From Candidatus Saccharimonadota bacterium (lineage in GTDB: Bacteria > Patescibacteriota > Saccharimonadia > Saccharimonadales > Saccharimonadaceae): a stretch of DNA of 64,000 nucleotides. The notes below the pieces were generated by a model. That model worked only from the letters and a program-made list of their open reading frames with translations, had not been told where the DNA came from and made no database searches. Every line of letters begins with the position of its first letter. The stretch's first letter is position 1. The stretch lies in NCBI GenBank assembly GCA_017404335.1, contig JAFRCN010000004.1, forward strand, positions 62,001-126,000. The letters are read 5' to 3'. Position numbers and translations under genes: made by a program. Positions 7,216 through 15,640 of this stretch are shown in pieces.

Positions 7216-8374
7216 TATACCAGCGATGACGCCGACAGAGTTTATCGCGGTTACAAACCAGACTTTGGAATACGCATATTCTTCGGTCGTGCTGACTGGC
7301 GAAGTGGCGAGCTTCAAGATAAACCAAGGAAAGTGGGTGTTTTTTGATTTGAAAGATGAAAGTTCTAGTGTATCTTGTTTTATGACTCTATGGGATCTTC
7401 GGATGCCAATTGAAGATGGGATGAAGGTAATCGTTCGAGGTACGCCGAAGGTGACGAAATGGGGGAAGTTTTCGTTTACGGTCGCGAAGATTCAGCCAGT
7501 CGGAGAGGGGAGTTTAAAGAAGTCGTTCGAGATGTTGAAAAAGAAGCTAGAAGGAGAGGGGTTATTTAATCCGGAGAAAAAACGCGAGATTCCGAAGGGG
7601 CTATCGAGAATTGGGGTGATTTCGTCGACACAGGCGGCAGGATACGCGGATTTCATTAAGATTTTGAACGCGAGATGGGGCGGAATCAAAGTTCTAGTAG
7701 CACATACGCAGGTGCAGGGGATGGATGCACCGGAGCAGATTATTCGGGCGCTTCGATATTTTAATGAGCGGTCGGAAGTTGAGGCGATTGTGATAATTCG
7801 GGGCGGAGGAAGTGCGGACGATTTGTCTTGTTTTAATGACGAGAAGTTGGTGCGGGAGATTGCGGGGTCGAAAATCCCGGTGATGACGGGGATAGGGCAT
7901 GAAGTAGATGAATCACTGGCGGATCTCGCGGCGGATGTAAGAGCGTCAACGCCGTCGAACGCGGCGGAGCTTTTGACTTATGATAAAAAAGTGGAGAATC
8001 GACGGGTAAAAACGGTTATTTTGCAAACTGGAACAAGGATTACAGAAGTAGTTTCCAATTTAAGACGAAATAATACCGAAAAAGTTAGAAGTATTGCAGA
8101 TGGATTAAAACGAAGATTTATTGAGCCTAGGCTTGAAGAGATTCAAGTAAAAATGAGACGAATTATAGAAAAAATAATGCTTGAATTTTCAAAAAGAGAA
8201 GATGATCTAAAACATAGAATAAGGATGTTAGAAATCTTAAATCCGGAAAAGGTTTTGGAGCAAGGATATGCAATTCTCGCTGGTAAAATGTCGCCTGGTG
8301 AAGAAATAGAGATTATAACTTTCGAAAAAGAAATTAAAGCTAAGATAAAGGAGGTTTATGAGCGAAAAAAATAG
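7202..8374 (+). CDS. xseA: Exodeoxyribonuclease VII large subunit
   Basis: 390 aa. An N-terminal OB-fold (about 8-100; LTGEVASFKINQGKWVFFDLKDE) precedes the catalytic domain, which carries GVISSTQAAGYADF, RGGGSADDLSCFNDE and TGIGHEVDESLAD. A coiled-coil tail that binds the small subunit follows. The enzyme degrades single-stranded DNA to oligonucleotides. It starts inside the upstream membrane-protein gene and overlaps xseB by 17 nt. Confidence 0.96.
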   Translation: MSENNIPAMTPTEFIAVTNQTLEYAYSSVVLTGEVASFKINQGKWVFFDLKDESSSVSCFMTLWDLRMPIEDGMKVIVRGTPKVTKWGKFSFTVAKIQPVGEGSLKKSFEMLKKKLEGEGLFNPEKKREIPKGLSRIGVISSTQAAGYADFIKILNARWGGIKVLVAHTQVQGMDAPEQIIRALRYFNERSEVEAIVIIRGGGSADDLSCFNDEKLVREIAGSKIPVMTGIGHEVDESLADLAADVRASTPSNAAELLTYDKKVENRRVKTVILQTGTRITEVVSNLRRNNTEKVRSIADGLKRRFIEPRLEEIQVKMRRIIEKIMLEFSKREDDLKHRIRMLEILNPEKVLEQGYAILAGKMSPGEEIEIITFEKEIKAKIKEVYERKK

Positions 8375-8555
8375 TCTCGATGATAAAATTAAAAAGTTGG
8401 ACGAAAAAGTTGAATGGTTTTATTCGGATGACTTTAAAATTGAAGAAGCGACCAAAAAATATAAGGAAGCAATTACTTTAGCAAAAGAGGTGCAAAGGGG
8501 TTTAGACGAGTTAAAGAATGAGATTGAAGTTTTAAAAGAAGATTTTAGTAAATAG
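8358..8555 (+). CDS. xseB: Exodeoxyribonuclease VII small subunit
   Basis: 65 aa and highly charged, with the helical-hairpin character of XseB (KLDEKVEWFYSDDFKIEEATKKYKEA). The start has a strong site (AAAGGAGG then TTT before ATG) inside the end of xseA. The 17-nt overlap couples its translation to the large subunit. Confidence 0.9.
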   Translation: MSEKNSLDDKIKKLDEKVEWFYSDDFKIEEATKKYKEAITLAKEVQRGLDELKNEIEVLKEDFSK

Positions 8556-8579
8556 GATGAAAGGTGTTATAATAAACTT

Positions 8580-9365
8580 ATGGATAATACACAGATGTCG
8601 CAATTTCAAAATGGAACGACGGGGGCTACCGTGACGCAGATGCCGCCAGTGGCTGGGCAAAGTTCTACGGTCGGGCCTTTGCCGATGGTGCAACAGGTTG
8701 AGGTTAAGCCAGTGCAGAAAAAAGATATTGTAGGATTAATTAAAACGATTGTAATTGTAATTTTGTCTTTGGCACTGGTGACGTTTATTGGTCTGTTTAT
8801 TTGGATGTATATACAATATGGCGACGCGAGGGCGGATGTCGAGGGAGAGATTAATCTTGCGGTGGCATCGGCAAAAGACGAACAATCTACAAAAATGGAA
8901 GCGGAGTTTCTAGAGAGGGAGAAATATCCATACAAGACTTTTTCGGGACCGGTGGATTATGGGCAGCTTAGTTTCGAATATCCGAAGACTTGGAGTCTCT
9001 ATATTGAGGCTGACGCTTCTAGAGGTGGAGATTATAAAGCCTATATGAATCCGGGACAAGTTGATCCGATCGCCAATACGACGGTGAATGCGCTTAGGGT
9101 AACTGTTCTAGATAAGGCTTTCGATACTGTGGTGGAAGGCTACCAGAAGGAGTTAAACAAGAAAGACGCGACGCTTTCGATGGAGTCGGTGACGATTAAT
9201 GGGGTGACGGCGAATCGATATACTGGAGTGATTCCAGGGACGCAATTCCAAGGCTATATTGTGGTAATTAAGATTCGTGATAAGACTGCGATTTTACAAA
9301 CCGACTCGGTGCTTTTCGCAGATGATTTTAACAAACTAATTGAGACCATTAAGTTTAACGCGTAA
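8580..9365 (+). CDS. Membrane-anchored protein of unknown function
   Basis: 261 aa. Residues 1-45 are rich in Gln, Thr, Pro and Val and probably cytoplasmic; one transmembrane helix spans about 50-78 (LIKTIVIVILSLALVTFIGL). An outside domain of about 170 residues follows, with FEYPKTWSLYIEAD, reminiscent of the PsbP-like folds seen in many CPR surface proteins. I do not recognise a specific function. It is leaderless: the -10 TATAAT at 8568-8573 ends 6 nt before the ATG. Confidence 0.75.
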   Translation: MDNTQMSQFQNGTTGATVTQMPPVAGQSSTVGPLPMVQQVEVKPVQKKDIVGLIKTIVIVILSLALVTFIGLFIWMYIQYGDARADVEGEINLAVASAKDEQSTKMEAEFLEREKYPYKTFSGPVDYGQLSFEYPKTWSLYIEADASRGGDYKAYMNPGQVDPIANTTVNALRVTVLDKAFDTVVEGYQKELNKKDATLSMESVTINGVTANRYTGVIPGTQFQGYIVVIKIRDKTAILQTDSVLFADDFNKLIETIKFNA

Positions 9366-9383
9366 TTTCTTGCTAAAATTTGT

Positions 9384-9389
9384 TATAAT
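9384..9389 (+). promoter_or_regulatory. -10 element (TGT-TATAAT) of glyS, leaderless
   Basis: Extended -10 ending 6 nt before the glyS ATG at 9396. Confidence 0.75.
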
Positions 9390-9395
9390 AGTTTC

Positions 9396-10742
9396 ATGGA
9401 AGAAATTGTTAGCTTGTGTAAGAGGCGGGGGTTTATATTTCCGGGTTCGGAAGTTTACGGGGGATTTGCAGGGACGTGGGATTTTGGGCCGCTCGGAGTA
9501 ATGTTAAAAAGAAATATCATGAATGAGTGGTGGAAGTTCTTCGTTGACTCGAGAGACGAGATTTTTGGGGTTGATGCAGCGATTTTGATGAATCCGAAGG
9601 TCTGGGAGGCCTCGGGGCATACTGCGACTTTTGCGGATCCATTGGTAGAATGTAAGAAATGTCACGGACGATTTCGAGCAGATAAAATCGCAGAGGGGAT
9701 AAACGAGTCGGTCACGACGGAAGAATTTTTGAATTTGCATGTTAAATGCCCGACCTGTGGCGAAGAGGATTGGGGACCAATTCGGAAGTTTAATATGATG
9801 TTTACAACGCACGTCGGGGCGGTTTTGCCGGAAGATTTGTCGGATGCTGGGTCGAAGGAGTTAGCAGAAAAATCGGTTGCGTATCTTCGTCCGGAAACGG
9901 CGCAAGGGATTTTTACGAATTATAAAAATGTAGTAGATACGATTTATCCGGATTTACCTTTCGGGCTAGCGCAACAAGGAAAATCTTTCCGAAACGAGAT
10001 TTCGCCAAGAGATTTTATCTTACGAGATAGAGAGTGTTCGCAGATGGAGATTGAATACTTCGTGCGACCGGATGAATGGGAAAAAGAATTTGAGAAGATG
10101 GTTGAACTTAATGATAAGTTTTTGACGGAAAAGATGGGGCTATCTAAATATCGACATCTAGAAGTAGCGGAAAAAGACCGGGCGCATTATTCAAAACGAA
10201 CGATTGACTACATGTTTGAATATCCGAATGGCGAGGAGGAGCTGATGGGGCTAGCTTACCGGACGGATTTTGATTTGTCGAATATTCAGCGGGCGACGGG
10301 GAAATCAATGGAATATCGTGATAAAAGGACTGGAGAAAGTTTTGTTCCGCATGTCATCGAGCCGTCGATTGGGGTAGAGAGGTTGGTTCTTGCGGTCTTA
10401 TCGACGGCGTACTTTGAGGAGGAACTGTCGGGAGGGGAAAAACGTACGGTTCTGAGATTACCGGAAAACTTAGCGCCGTATAAGTTTTGTGTTTCGCCGC
10501 TTCTTAAGAATAAGCCTGAACTAGTTGAAAAGGCGCGAGAAGTTTATGATGGGTTGCGCGAAAAATATACTTTTGTGACTTGGGATGATTCGGGGAATAT
10601 CGGGAAGAGGTATCGTAAACAAGATGAAATTGGGACGCCAAAATGTATTGTTGTAGATTTTACAACACTTGAAGACAATACAGTTACGGTTAGAGATAGA
10701 GACACGACGGAACAAATTCGGGTAGAAATTGATAAGCTTTAA
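9396..10742 (+). CDS. glyS: Glycyl-tRNA synthetase (dimeric alpha2 type)
   Basis: 448 aa class II synthetase of the single-chain bacterial/eukaryotic type, not the alpha2beta2 form. Visible are the N-terminal SLCKRRGFIFPGSEVYGGFAG, a zinc-type pair CKKC/CPTC (about 86 and 121), motif 2 with FRNEISPRDFILRDREC, motif 3 with EPSIGVERL and a C-terminal anticodon-binding domain (LAPYKFCVSPL onward). It is driven by its own leaderless promoter. Confidence 0.96.
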   Translation: MEEIVSLCKRRGFIFPGSEVYGGFAGTWDFGPLGVMLKRNIMNEWWKFFVDSRDEIFGVDAAILMNPKVWEASGHTATFADPLVECKKCHGRFRADKIAEGINESVTTEEFLNLHVKCPTCGEEDWGPIRKFNMMFTTHVGAVLPEDLSDAGSKELAEKSVAYLRPETAQGIFTNYKNVVDTIYPDLPFGLAQQGKSFRNEISPRDFILRDRECSQMEIEYFVRPDEWEKEFEKMVELNDKFLTEKMGLSKYRHLEVAEKDRAHYSKRTIDYMFEYPNGEEELMGLAYRTDFDLSNIQRATGKSMEYRDKRTGESFVPHVIEPSIGVERLVLAVLSTAYFEEELSGGEKRTVLRLPENLAPYKFCVSPLLKNKPELVEKAREVYDGLREKYTFVTWDDSGNIGKRYRKQDEIGTPKCIVVDFTTLEDNTVTVRDRDTTEQIRVEIDKL

Positions 10743-10774
10743 TGTTATAATTAAAATAATAAAAGGAGGAAGAG

Positions 10775-11356
10775 ATGGCAGAAGATGTCAAAAAGAATAA
10801 CAAAGGATTAATAGTCGGAATTTGCTGTGGCGTCGTTGCGTTGATTGTTGCGGTCGTATTGATTGTGATTTTCGTAGTCAAGCCGGGCGGGTTAGGCGGA
10901 GGTCTTTCGGACGCATATTTTGTTTCGGACGATACGAAATATGTATTGACACTTGAGTCGGAGCAGGCCTCGTTTGAGGAGGAAGAGTATGCACCAGTTA
11001 AGTCGCATATGGTATACTATTATTCTGGTGAAAAAATTACAGGAATGTCGGTGTTCTATGAATATGCTGATGAAGCTGCGGCTAAATTGGCTTATGACCA
11101 TATAGGTGATGAAGCAAAGGCGGAAGCTGCAGAAATTAAACTTCAGGGTAAGTATGTTGAGATTATCATGAAAGAAGAATCATATTCAGACGTTACCGCT
11201 GAAGAGGTAAAACAGCAAATTGAGTTCATGGAAATGCTAAAGAATATGAACTATGACGATGGGACGAGCGATGATGTGATTGAGTTTGATGATGGCGAAG
11301 AAACGATTGATGATACTGATATTTACAACGAGGAAGGAGAAGAGGAGGATTTTTAA
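10775..11356 (+). CDS. Single-pass membrane protein with acidic tail
   Basis: 193 aa. A lysine-containing N-terminus precedes one transmembrane helix (about 12-36, LIVGICCGVVALIVAVVLIV). The outside domain ends in a strongly acidic tail (DDVIEFDDGEETIDDTD and a Glu-rich end). Cys residues inside the helix do not form a clear lipobox. Function unknown. The start is supported by AAAGGAGG 7 nt upstream, with a possible -10 TATAAT at 10744. A terminator follows. Confidence 0.75.
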   Translation: MAEDVKKNNKGLIVGICCGVVALIVAVVLIVIFVVKPGGLGGGLSDAYFVSDDTKYVLTLESEQASFEEEEYAPVKSHMVYYYSGEKITGMSVFYEYADEAAAKLAYDHIGDEAKAEAAEIKLQGKYVEIIMKEESYSDVTAEEVKQQIEFMEMLKNMNYDDGTSDDVIEFDDGEETIDDTDIYNEEGEEEDF

Positions 11357-11369
11357 GACTCTGATTAAA

Positions 11370-11401
11370 AAAAATACGGTACGTTTCGTACCGTATTTTT
11401 T
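11370..11401. terminator. Bidirectional terminator between the membrane protein and ppa
   Basis: AAAAATACGGTACG, a TTT loop and the exact complement CGTACCGTATTTTT. The flanking A and T runs let it serve both convergent genes. Confidence 0.9.
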
Positions 11402-11407
11402 GTGGTT

Positions 11408-12019
11408 TTAGTTTTTTAGGGCTTTTTTGGCGGATTCGACGACGTTTTTGACTGCACTTTCGGCGCCTTTTTTGAGCCTTAATTCCGGATGAGCATCGAG
11501 ATAGCGCTCGATAGAGGCCTTAATAACTTTCTTGGCTGACTTTATGTCTTCGAAGGCTTTGACTTCGGTCGTGCCGGGTTTCTTTAGATCTTTGTAATGA
11601 TTGAAATGATACTCGATTTGTTTTAGAGTTTGCGCCGGTAGATCTTCGAGCGTATTATAGGCGTCGCCGTTATTGCGGTCGTCTTCGGGGACGCAGATGA
11701 TTTTGTCGTCGACCTCTCCGCCGTCGACGAATTTCATGACGCCGAGAATCTTAGCCTTCATCCAAATTCCAGTAGTTAAAGGTTGATCGGTAATCATGAG
11801 AACATCTAGCTCGTCGCCGTCTTCGTCGAGAGTCTGTGGAATGAAGCCGTAGTTGCAGGGCTTCGCAAAAGCCATCGGCTCAACGCGGTCAAGCATAAAA
11901 CAGGCGTGCTCGCGGTCCCATTCGATTTTGTGGTTAGAGCCGGTTGGGATTTCGATCACGACGTTTAACTCGCCTTTTTCGTAGTCGCCTGGTGTTAGAA
12001 CTTTGTTAAAATCTGCCAT
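11408..12019 (-). CDS. ppa: Inorganic pyrophosphatase (family I)
   Basis: 203 aa. The family I signature DGDELDV lies at 67-73 with metal ligands D67, D69 and D72; E23, K31 and the CNYGFIP segment (55-61) complete the site. It hydrolyses pyrophosphate from biosynthetic reactions. The C-terminus carries an extra Lys/Ala-rich helix (about 180-203). Ribosome site AAGGAG lies 5 nt before the ATG; the -10 TATAAT on the minus strand lies about 25 nt further up (near 12045). Confidence 0.96.
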   Translation of the reverse strand: MADFNKVLTPGDYEKGELNVVIEIPTGSNHKIEWDREHACFMLDRVEPMAFAKPCNYGFIPQTLDEDGDELDVLMITDQPLTTGIWMKAKILGVMKFVDGGEVDDKIICVPEDDRNNGDAYNTLEDLPAQTLKQIEYHFNHYKDLKKPGTTEVKAFEDIKSAKKVIKASIERYLDAHPELRLKKGAESAVKNVVESAKKALKN

Positions 12020-12039
12020 AATATCTCCTTAGTTTATTT

Positions 12040-12714
12040 TTACTTATTATAACATATAAATGCAGTAAACTTAGGGAGGTAGGAGTCGAGATTTTTAACA
12101 CGGGAGGCGACTTCGAGGGGGGAGGTGAGGAGGAGGCGGAGGAGTTTGATTTCGTTGGCGGTAAAATCGCCGGAGGGGTGCTCGAAGAAGGCGTTTTCGA
12201 GCTGGTCGTAGGCGTAGGTTTTTTCGGGACTTAGTTTCTCGCCGAATTTGTCGCGATGGAGATTAAGCTCGGAGCCGAGGAGTTTGTTGAGATTTAAGGT
12301 GAACCAGGTCTCGACTAAGGGCTGGCTGATATTTCGATCTAAAGCGGAAAGGCTACTTTTAGCTAGAGTAAAGAATTCGGGGCTTTCGATGGACTCGGCG
12401 GAGCGGTCGATGGCTTTTAGAATTTTTGAAGCGAGTTCGACGCTAGTTAAATCGAGGAGAATATTTGAATAGTAAGCTGTCATTCTGGCACTAGTGATAA
12501 TACCAAGGTCAGATTTGCCAAGATGGATGTTTAGCTCGGAAAGGGAAAAGAGTTCGATACCGCCGGCGAGTTTGGATTTTTCTTTTCTGACGCCTCTCGC
12601 AATGGCGGAGATTTTGCCGGCTGGAGTGATGAGGCTTAAAATACGGTCGGCTTCGCCATAATTAGTCCGACGAAGGACGAGAGCGGAAGTTTTTAGATCT
12701 TTAGGTGTATGCAT
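12040..12714 (-). CDS. recO: DNA repair protein RecO
   Basis: 224 aa. The N-terminal OB-fold carries TSALVLRRTNYGEADRILSL, followed by an all-helical C-terminal domain; no zinc-binding Cys cluster is present. RecO loads RecA onto SSB-coated DNA together with RecR. Its start overlaps the response-regulator gene by 14 nt, so it is the last gene of the kinase-regulator-recO unit. Its end contains the ppa -10 region. Confidence 0.88.
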   Translation of the reverse strand: MHTPKDLKTSALVLRRTNYGEADRILSLITPAGKISAIARGVRKEKSKLAGGIELFSLSELNIHLGKSDLGIITSARMTAYYSNILLDLTSVELASKILKAIDRSAESIESPEFFTLAKSSLSALDRNISQPLVETWFTLNLNKLLGSELNLHRDKFGEKLSPEKTYAYDQLENAFFEHPSGDFTANEIKLLRLLLTSPLEVASRVKNLDSYLPKFTAFICYNK

Positions 12715-13042
12715 TGGCGAGCCTTTCGATATCTTCTGGGAGCATGGTGGATTTATCGAGAATTTTAATAATATTATAATTATTTAAATTATATTTTTTT
12801 AAATCTAAAGAGGAAATTATCACGATGGGGATTTTAGATAAGTCGGGATAACTTGCAAGTTCGTTTAGAAAGGTAAAGCCATCGGGGCCGTCGAGGAGAA
12901 TGTCGAGAAAAATGAGGTTTGGAGGAGTTTCGTCGATAGAATTAATTGCGTCGATGGCGTTTGAAAAAATATTGGTTTCGGAATTAGTCGCGCTAGCGAT
13001 GCATTCCGCCATAATTTCGTCGTCGTCGATAACAAAAATCAT
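12701..13042 (-). CDS. Single-domain response regulator
   Basis: 113 aa receiver domain only: acidic pocket D6-D8, phospho-acceptor D47 in IFLDILLDG, a VVISS segment (switch Ser/Thr) and a late Lys near KILDK. There is no output domain, so it must act by protein contact or as a phosphate relay. It overlaps the upstream kinase by 4 nt and recO by 14 nt. Confidence 0.88.
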   Translation of the reverse strand: MIFVIDDDEIMAECIASATNSETNIFSNAIDAINSIDETPPNLIFLDILLDGPDGFTFLNELASYPDLSKIPIVIISSLDLKKYNLNNYNIIKILDKSTMLPEDIERLANAYT

Positions 13043-13710
13043 AGTAAGCTCGCTTGCTTAGAAATCGGAAGGTCAATATAGAAGCTGGTACCGTCGCGGT
13101 GGCGGGTGGCGCCGACGGTCGCGTTCATATAGCGAGAAAACTTAGTCGCGATATAGAGGCCTAGCCCGGTCGAGTCGGGGCGCATTGAAACGGAAGTTGG
13201 CTCGACTAGATTACCGGATTTAAGATCACGCCAGATTTTAGTAGGGAGGGCGGGACCGAAGTCGCGGATATCGACGCGGATTCGATTTTTTGAATCGGAA
13301 ATCGAGAGGATGGTTTTTGTTTCTTCGGTAGAGTAGCGAATAGCATTAACGAGAAAATTATAAATAATACTCGAAAGTAAGTCGCGGTTTGCCGTGACGA
13401 GGGGGGATTTGTTTTTGTATTTTAGGTTAAGACCACGTTTATGATATGAGAATAGATAATCCATTTCGCGTTTGATTTCATCGCAGAGAGCGCGAATCGC
13501 GATGGGTTCCATTTCGAAGAGTCCGTCTTCGAGACGAGCGAGTTTCGCGAGGTCGTTGACTTGTTTTAGGGCGCGTTCGGAGACGCTAATCATTTCGGCG
13601 CGGAGGTGATTGGATTTTTTGTCGTCGGACGTTGGAAAAGCCAAAGCGAGCTGACGCAAAGTTGCGAGTGGCGCCTTTAACTCATGCGCAAGAACTGTGT
13701 TTACCTCCAT
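13039..13710 (-). CDS. Soluble minimal sensor histidine kinase
   Basis: 223 aa. It starts almost at the HisKA box (H9 in AHELKAPLATLRQL) and continues into a HATPase_c domain: N box IIYNFLVNAIRYS, G1 DIRDFGPALP and G2 STGLGLYIATKFS. There are no sensory or transmembrane segments, so the input must come from a partner or from the cytoplasm. The -10 at 13719-13724 (minus strand) leaves only 8 nt before the ATG, so the transcript is nearly leaderless. It shares a palindromic promoter region with the divergent ABC transporter. Confidence 0.9.
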   Translation of the reverse strand: MEVNTVLAHELKAPLATLRQLALAFPTSDDKKSNHLRAEMISVSERALKQVNDLAKLARLEDGLFEMEPIAIRALCDEIKREMDYLFSYHKRGLNLKYKNKSPLVTANRDLLSSIIYNFLVNAIRYSTEETKTILSISDSKNRIRVDIRDFGPALPTKIWRDLKSGNLVEPTSVSMRPDSTGLGLYIATKFSRYMNATVGATRHRDGTSFYIDLPISKQASLL

Positions 13711-13718
13711 ATATATTT

Positions 13719-13736
13719 ATTATAGCATGCTATAAT
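13719..13736. promoter_or_regulatory. Palindromic back-to-back divergent promoters
   Basis: An 18-bp perfect palindrome, ATTATAGCATGCTATAAT, is made of two facing -10 boxes: TATAAT at 13731-13736 for the ABC transporter (6 nt to its ATG) and the complement at 13719-13724 for the kinase (8 nt to its ATG). Both cannot be occupied at once. Confidence 0.8.
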
Positions 13737-13742
13737 GGTAAT

Positions 13743-15518
13743 ATGTCGAAGAAGAAAGGGAATGCTCGTAGGGTATTACATTATTTTTGGCAAGCTTTGA
13801 TGCAACACAAAGTGCGAACATTTTTGCTTCTAGTTTTGATACCGGTTTATGTGTTCGTGGCGGATATTTTATTGCCAAAAGGAACGAGCGAGATTATCGG
13901 GAGGCTATCTGAGGGAGATTTTGAGATTGCGAATTATACGGGGATTTTGATTTTAACTTTAGCTCCTGTATTATTTAATAACTTGTTTTTAGTTAGAATT
14001 TTGGATTGGTTAGATTGGTCGCTAGATGCAAAGGGTGGAGAATATTTGTCGAGCCTGGCGTTTAACGCGGTAATAAATCAATCGATGACGTTTCATGCGA
14101 ATCATTTTTCGGGTTCTTTGACTTCGCAGGCGAATAAACTGCCGGGGGCGTTTATTGATTTGAAGTCGAATTTTGTGTGGGACATTTATCCGCTAATCCT
14201 AATAGTTGCGTTTTCGATTATCTCGGCGGGATTTGTTTCGCCGGTGTTTGCAGGAATATTGCTAGGCTTTACGGTAGTGTATGTTACGATTGCGGTGGTG
14301 ACGTTTTATAAAACGCGTGATGTGGATGAAAAATTTGCGACGGCAGAAAATAAACAAACGGGACAACTGGCGGACTCGATTACTAATGTACTAAGTGTTA
14401 AATCTTATGCAAGGGAGAGTTTTGAGCGAGCGAGGTTTCGACGGGCAACTAAGCGAACGCATGATGCGACGTTTGGAGTCGCAAAAGTGTCGATGTGGCG
14501 AAACTTTATGCTAAATTCGGTTGGGAGTGTAACTTTTGTGGCGATATTGGTCTTAATTATTATGAGCCACGATTTGTTTGGACTTTCGATTGCGAGTGTA
14601 GTATTTTTATATTCGATTTCTAGCTCGCTAATTTCGGAGATTTGGCGAGTTAACCATATCCTTCGGGTGATGAACCGAGCGTTTGGCAACGCTAAAGAAA
14701 TGGTGGAGATTTTGGATTTGCCTTATATAGTTGACGATAAAACTGACGTGCCATTAAGAGTGTCGGACGGGGCTTTGGATATTTCTCACATTACGTTTAA
14801 GCATGAAAATGAAAAGACTCCGCTGTTTGAAGATTTTTCGCTTAAGGTTTCGGCGGGAGAGAGTATGGGGCTAGTCGGGATATCGGGTTCGGGTAAAACG
14901 ACTTTAACTAAATTGATTTTGAGATTTGATGATGTAACATCGGGAGCGATTTATATCGACGGAAAAGATATTCGAGATGTAACACAAAAGAGCCTACGCG
15001 AAGCGATTTCGTATGTGCCGCAAGAGTCGTCGCTATTCCATCGTTCGATTTATGAGAATATATTGTATGGACGACCAGAGGCTTCTTCGGAGGAGGTTTA
15101 TTGGGCAGCAAAACTAGCGAATGCGGATGAGTTTATTTCTAAATTGCCGGACGGGTATGAGACTATGGTTGGGGAGAGAGGAGTAAAACTGTCGGGAGGG
15201 CAGAGGCAAAGAATTGCGATAGCGAGGGCGATACTAAAAGATGCGCCGATTCTAGTTTTAGATGAGGCAACTTCGGCCTTAGATTCGGAATCTGAGGCTC
15301 TGATTCAAGAAGCTTTGGCGAATTTGATGAAGGGGAGAACGTCGATCGTCGTAGCGCATCGATTATCGACGATTGCGGGGCTTGATAAAATCGTAGTATT
15401 GGACGACGGGAAGATTGTTGAACAAGGGACGCATAAGGAATTATTAGCAAAGAAAGGGGAATACGCGAAGCTGTGGTCTAGACAAAGCGGAGCTTTTCTA
15501 GACCCTGACAGGGGATAA
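13743..15518 (+). CDS. ABC exporter, fused permease and ATPase
   Basis: 591 aa from the ATG at 13743. A six-helix ABC_membrane domain (about 10-310) precedes a nucleotide-binding domain with Walker A GISGSGKTT, signature LSGGQRQRIAIARAIL, Walker B ILVLDEATSALD and the H-loop AHRLST. It forms a homodimeric or heterodimeric exporter of the MsbA/MdlB type; the substrate is unknown. An upstream in-frame ATG at 13632 lies before the promoter and is rejected. The last residues (after RQSGAFL) come from palindrome A. Confidence 0.92.
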   Translation: MSKKKGNARRVLHYFWQALMQHKVRTFLLLVLIPVYVFVADILLPKGTSEIIGRLSEGDFEIANYTGILILTLAPVLFNNLFLVRILDWLDWSLDAKGGEYLSSLAFNAVINQSMTFHANHFSGSLTSQANKLPGAFIDLKSNFVWDIYPLILIVAFSIISAGFVSPVFAGILLGFTVVYVTIAVVTFYKTRDVDEKFATAENKQTGQLADSITNVLSVKSYARESFERARFRRATKRTHDATFGVAKVSMWRNFMLNSVGSVTFVAILVLIIMSHDLFGLSIASVVFLYSISSSLISEIWRVNHILRVMNRAFGNAKEMVEILDLPYIVDDKTDVPLRVSDGALDISHITFKHENEKTPLFEDFSLKVSAGESMGLVGISGSGKTTLTKLILRFDDVTSGAIYIDGKDIRDVTQKSLREAISYVPQESSLFHRSIYENILYGRPEASSEEVYWAAKLANADEFISKLPDGYETMVGERGVKLSGGQRQRIAIARAILKDAPILVLDEATSALDSESEALIQEALANLMKGRTSIVVAHRLSTIAGLDKIVVLDDGKIVEQGTHKELLAKKGEYAKLWSRQSGAFLDPDRG

Positions 15519-15640
15519 AGATATTTTGGCGTGCCCTTCGGGCACGCTCCGGGCCGCTCTGGCCAAGTCCTCATGTCCCTTAGGGCAGTCAAAATATCTT
15601 TATCCCTTGAATGCTGTCAGGAAGATATGGTTTGTCTAGA
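15477..15640. repeat. Palindromic insert A between the convergent ABC exporter and rarA genes
   Basis: The inner arms GGGATAAAGATATTTTG (15512-15528) and its exact complement (15590-15606) flank the core. The inversion extends outward in patches: CCTGACAG (15504-15511) against CTGTCAGG (15614-15621), and TCTAGACAAA (15477-15486) against TTTGTCTAGA (15631-15640). The end of the exporter gene therefore carries an inverted, partly degraded copy of the end of rarA. The core holds two hairpins, GTGCCC-TTC-GGGCAC and TGTCCC/GGGCA, separated by CTCCGGGCCGCTCTGGCC. It nearly matches the core of insert B in rsmA. It may also act as terminator for both genes. Confidence 0.88.

Noticed and set aside
15305-15592. 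Minus-strand peptides starting in the palindrome cores of A and B that resemble each other (TWPERPGACPK)
   Set aside because: The likeness comes from the conserved core sequence; the frames overlap real genes and lack start signals.
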